Shown here: positions 62,412 through 64,000 of the stretch, piece after piece
How the letters are laid out: every line of letters begins with the position of its first letter
How positions within the stretch are numbered: position 1 is the stretch's first letter
Assembly (NCBI GenBank): GCA_030682475.1
Contig: JAUXOA010000040.1
Span: 1-64,000, forward strand
Length of the DNA: 64,000 nt
Reading direction: 5' to 3'
Source of the DNA: Rhodoferax sp.
Lineage (GTDB): Bacteria > Pseudomonadota > Gammaproteobacteria > Burkholderiales > Burkholderiaceae_C
Notes under the pieces: generated by a model
Told to the model about the DNA's origin: nothing
The model's database searches: none
The model's input: only the letters and a program-made list of their open reading frames with translations
Position numbers and translations under genes: made by a program

Positions 62412-63614
62412 ATGCCTAAAGCGAACAAAGCACCCCTGCCCCTGGCTGGCCTGCGTGTCGTCGAATTCACCCACATGGTCATGGGTCCGACCTGCGGCAT
62501 GGTGCTGGCCGACATGGGGGCCGAGGTGATCAAGGTCGAGCCCATCGACGGCGACCGCACAAGGCACCTGCTGGGCGCGGGCGCGGGCTTTTTCCCGATG
62601 TTCAACCGCAACAAGAAAAGCATCGCGATTGATCTGCACCAACCCGCCGGAGCTGAAATCGCGCGCAGGCTGGCGGCCACGGCTGACGTGGTGGCCGAGA
62701 ACTTCAAGCCCGGCACCATGGGCAAGTACGGGCTGGACTACGCCTCGCTCTCCAAAGCCAATGCGCGCCTGATCTACGTGAGCCACAAGGGCTTTCTGCC
62801 CGGCCCCTACGAGCACCGCACGGCGCTCGACGAAGTGGTGCAGATGATGGGTGGCCTGGCCTACATGACCGGGCGCCCCGGCGACCCGCTGCGCGCCGGC
62901 ACCAGCGTCAACGACATCATGGGCGGCATGTTTGGCGCCATCGGCGCTTTGGGTGCACTGATCCAGCGCGGCATCACGGGCAAGGGGCAGGAGGTGCAGA
63001 GCGCCCTGTTCGAGAACAATGTATTTCTGGTCGGCCAGCACATGCTGCAGTACGCCGTTACCGGCCAGCCCGCCGCGCCCATGCCCGCGCGCATCTCGCC
63101 CTGGGCGGTGTACGACGTGTTTACGGTGAAAGACGGCGAACAGATCTTTCTGGCGGCAGTGAGCGACGCGCAGTGGGTTTCGTTCTGCGACGCACTGGGC
63201 TTCGATGACCTCAAGCTTGAGGCGCAATTCGCCACCAACAACGACCGGGTGCGCGCTCGCCCCACCCTCATGCCCCTGCTGCGCGAGCGCCTGGCCAGCC
63301 GCAGCGCGGTCGAATTGACTGCCCTGCTGGAGGCGCATGAGTTGCCGTTCGCGCCCATTCGCAAGCCCGAAGAGCTGTTCGATGACGAGCACCTGCTGGC
63401 CACCGGCGGCCTGGCCGACATCACCCTGCCCGATGGCGAGCGCGCCGGGCAGACCGCGCAGACCACCCTGTTCCCCTTCACCATGGGCGGCCAGCGCTTG
63501 GGCGTGCGCTTATCGCCGCCAACCTTGGGACAACACACAGCGGAACTGCTGGCCGGACTGGGCTACACAACTGACGCCATCGAAGCGCTGCGTACCGGAC
63601 AAGCGGTGTACTGA
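62412..63614 (+). CDS. Family III CoA-transferase (CaiB/BaiF)
   Basis: A 400-residue protein of the CaiB/BaiF/Frc type that moves CoA between carboxylic acids. LRVVEFTHMVMGPTCGMVLA and GAEVIKVEP start the fold. ENFKPGTMGKYGLDY is a family segment. ALDEVVQMMGGLAYMTG holds the likely catalytic Asp. A GAGG stands a few bases before the ATG at 62412. A TTG 18 bases upstream is possible. Substrates are unknown. A LysR gene follows after 12 bases. Confidence 0.93.
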   Translation: MPKANKAPLPLAGLRVVEFTHMVMGPTCGMVLADMGAEVIKVEPIDGDRTRHLLGAGAGFFPMFNRNKKSIAIDLHQPAGAEIARRLAATADVVAENFKPGTMGKYGLDYASLSKANARLIYVSHKGFLPGPYEHRTALDEVVQMMGGLAYMTGRPGDPLRAGTSVNDIMGGMFGAIGALGALIQRGITGKGQEVQSALFENNVFLVGQHMLQYAVTGQPAAPMPARISPWAVYDVFTVKDGEQIFLAAVSDAQWVSFCDALGFDDLKLEAQFATNNDRVRARPTLMPLLRERLASRSAVELTALLEAHELPFAPIRKPEELFDDEHLLATGGLADITLPDGERAGQTAQTTLFPFTMGGQRLGVRLSPPTLGQHTAELLAGLGYTTDAIEALRTGQAVY

Positions 63615-63626
63615 TAATCGCAACAC

Positions 63627-64000
63627 ATGGACAAACTCAAGCAACTCGAATCATTCGTCTCCGTCGCCACCCGCGGCAGCCTGACTGCCGCCGCCATCGC
63701 TGAGGGTGTGGCACCGGCCATCATGGGGCGGCGACTCGACGCGCTGGAAGAGCGCCTCGGTGTCAAGCTGCTGGTGCGCACCACGCGGCGCCTCACGCTG
63801 ACGCACGAGGGCAGTGCGTTTCTGGAAGACTGCCAGCGTTTGCTGGCCGACTTTTCCAATGCCGAGGCCAGTGTTTCTGCCGGCGGCGTGAAAGCCAGTG
63901 GTCACTTGCGAATGACCGCACCGGCCAGGTTTGGGCGTCGTCACGTGGCACCGTTGGTACCGCGTTTTCGTGAACTGCACGCCGATGTGACCATCTCACT
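63627..64000 (+). CDS. LysR-type transcriptional regulator, N-terminal part (cut by window end)
   Basis: The first 124 codons of a LysR-family regulator. The winged helix-turn-helix is clear: KLKQLESFVSVATRGSLTAAA, then GRRLDALEERLGVKLLVRTT. The effector domain begins around GHLRMTAPARFGRRHVAP before the sequence ends. It lies 12 bases after the CoA-transferase and points the same way, which is less usual than divergent LysR genes. Its target is unknown. Confidence 0.9.
   Translation, partial: MDKLKQLESFVSVATRGSLTAAAIAEGVAPAIMGRRLDALEERLGVKLLVRTTRRLTLTHEGSAFLEDCQRLLADFSNAEASVSAGGVKASGHLRMTAPARFGRRHVAPLVPRFRELHADVTIS

Overview
The window looks like a chromosomal segment of a betaproteobacterium of order Burkholderiales, most likely Comamonadaceae (Rhodoferax/Polaromonas-like). 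This is inferred from the dusB-fis-purH order, the tyrS / M23 peptidase / anmK / erpA / bactofilin / rpsI-rplM block, an SAH riboswitch before ahcY, a double-length UvrA, and palindromic repeats typical of that group. No phage, complete insertion sequence, CRISPR array or rRNA operon was seen. Coding density is high and most genes sit in tight same-strand runs with 1-4 nt start/stop overlaps.

Layout. 1-620: non-coding, rich in inverted repeats. 621-3520 (minus): dusB-fis-purH. 3668-10781: yqaA, ychF, a MOSC protein, a UbiH-type monooxygenase, dsbC, an M61 peptidase and an enoyl-CoA hydratase. 10831-11930: tRNA-Met, a structured non-coding stretch, and a vapBC toxin-antitoxin module with a visible promoter/operator. 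11954-18442: tyrS, M23 peptidase, anmK, erpA, bactofilin, a DUF6776-type protein, rpsI and rplM. 18628-26740 (plus): rlmJ, then a nucleotide-sugar cluster, rfbBDAC (dTDP-L-rhamnose), galE (UDP-galactose), a nucleotidyltransferase and manC (GDP-mannose).

26737-29809 (minus): ahcY-tlyA-metF, a methionine-cycle operon headed by an SAH riboswitch (29891-29977). Then prfC, a HAD phosphatase, and a 1972-residue tandem UvrA carrying three unrelated palindromic repeats inside its reading frame. 38918-49588: an acetate-type sodium:solute symporter with its DUF4212 partner, a TPR protein and a small membrane protein on the minus strand. Facing them on the plus strand are a small membrane protein, a symporter-fused histidine kinase, a lone receiver, a membrane-anchored pseudokinase/DnaQ exonuclease fusion, and a CBS-DUF294 nucleotidyltransferase-like protein.

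49600-56006 (minus): a leucine/isovalerate degradation operon (methylcrotonyl-CoA carboxylase subunits, HMG-CoA lyase, accessory genes) behind a perfect 28-bp palindrome that is probably its operator. 56119-62271 (minus): rhodanese, malate synthase G, haloacid dehalogenase, and an ArnT-like/GtrB-like glycosyltransferase pair. 62412-64000 (plus): a family III CoA-transferase and the start of a LysR regulator cut by the window edge.

The least ordinary features are the in-frame repeats in uvrA, a dispersed repeat of about 50 bp built on GGACAGA/TCTGTCC (four copies), the pseudokinase-exonuclease fusion beside a two-component transporter kinase, four 11-bp-spaced CTGA(C/T) motifs upstream of that operon, and the hairpin-dense first 600 bases.
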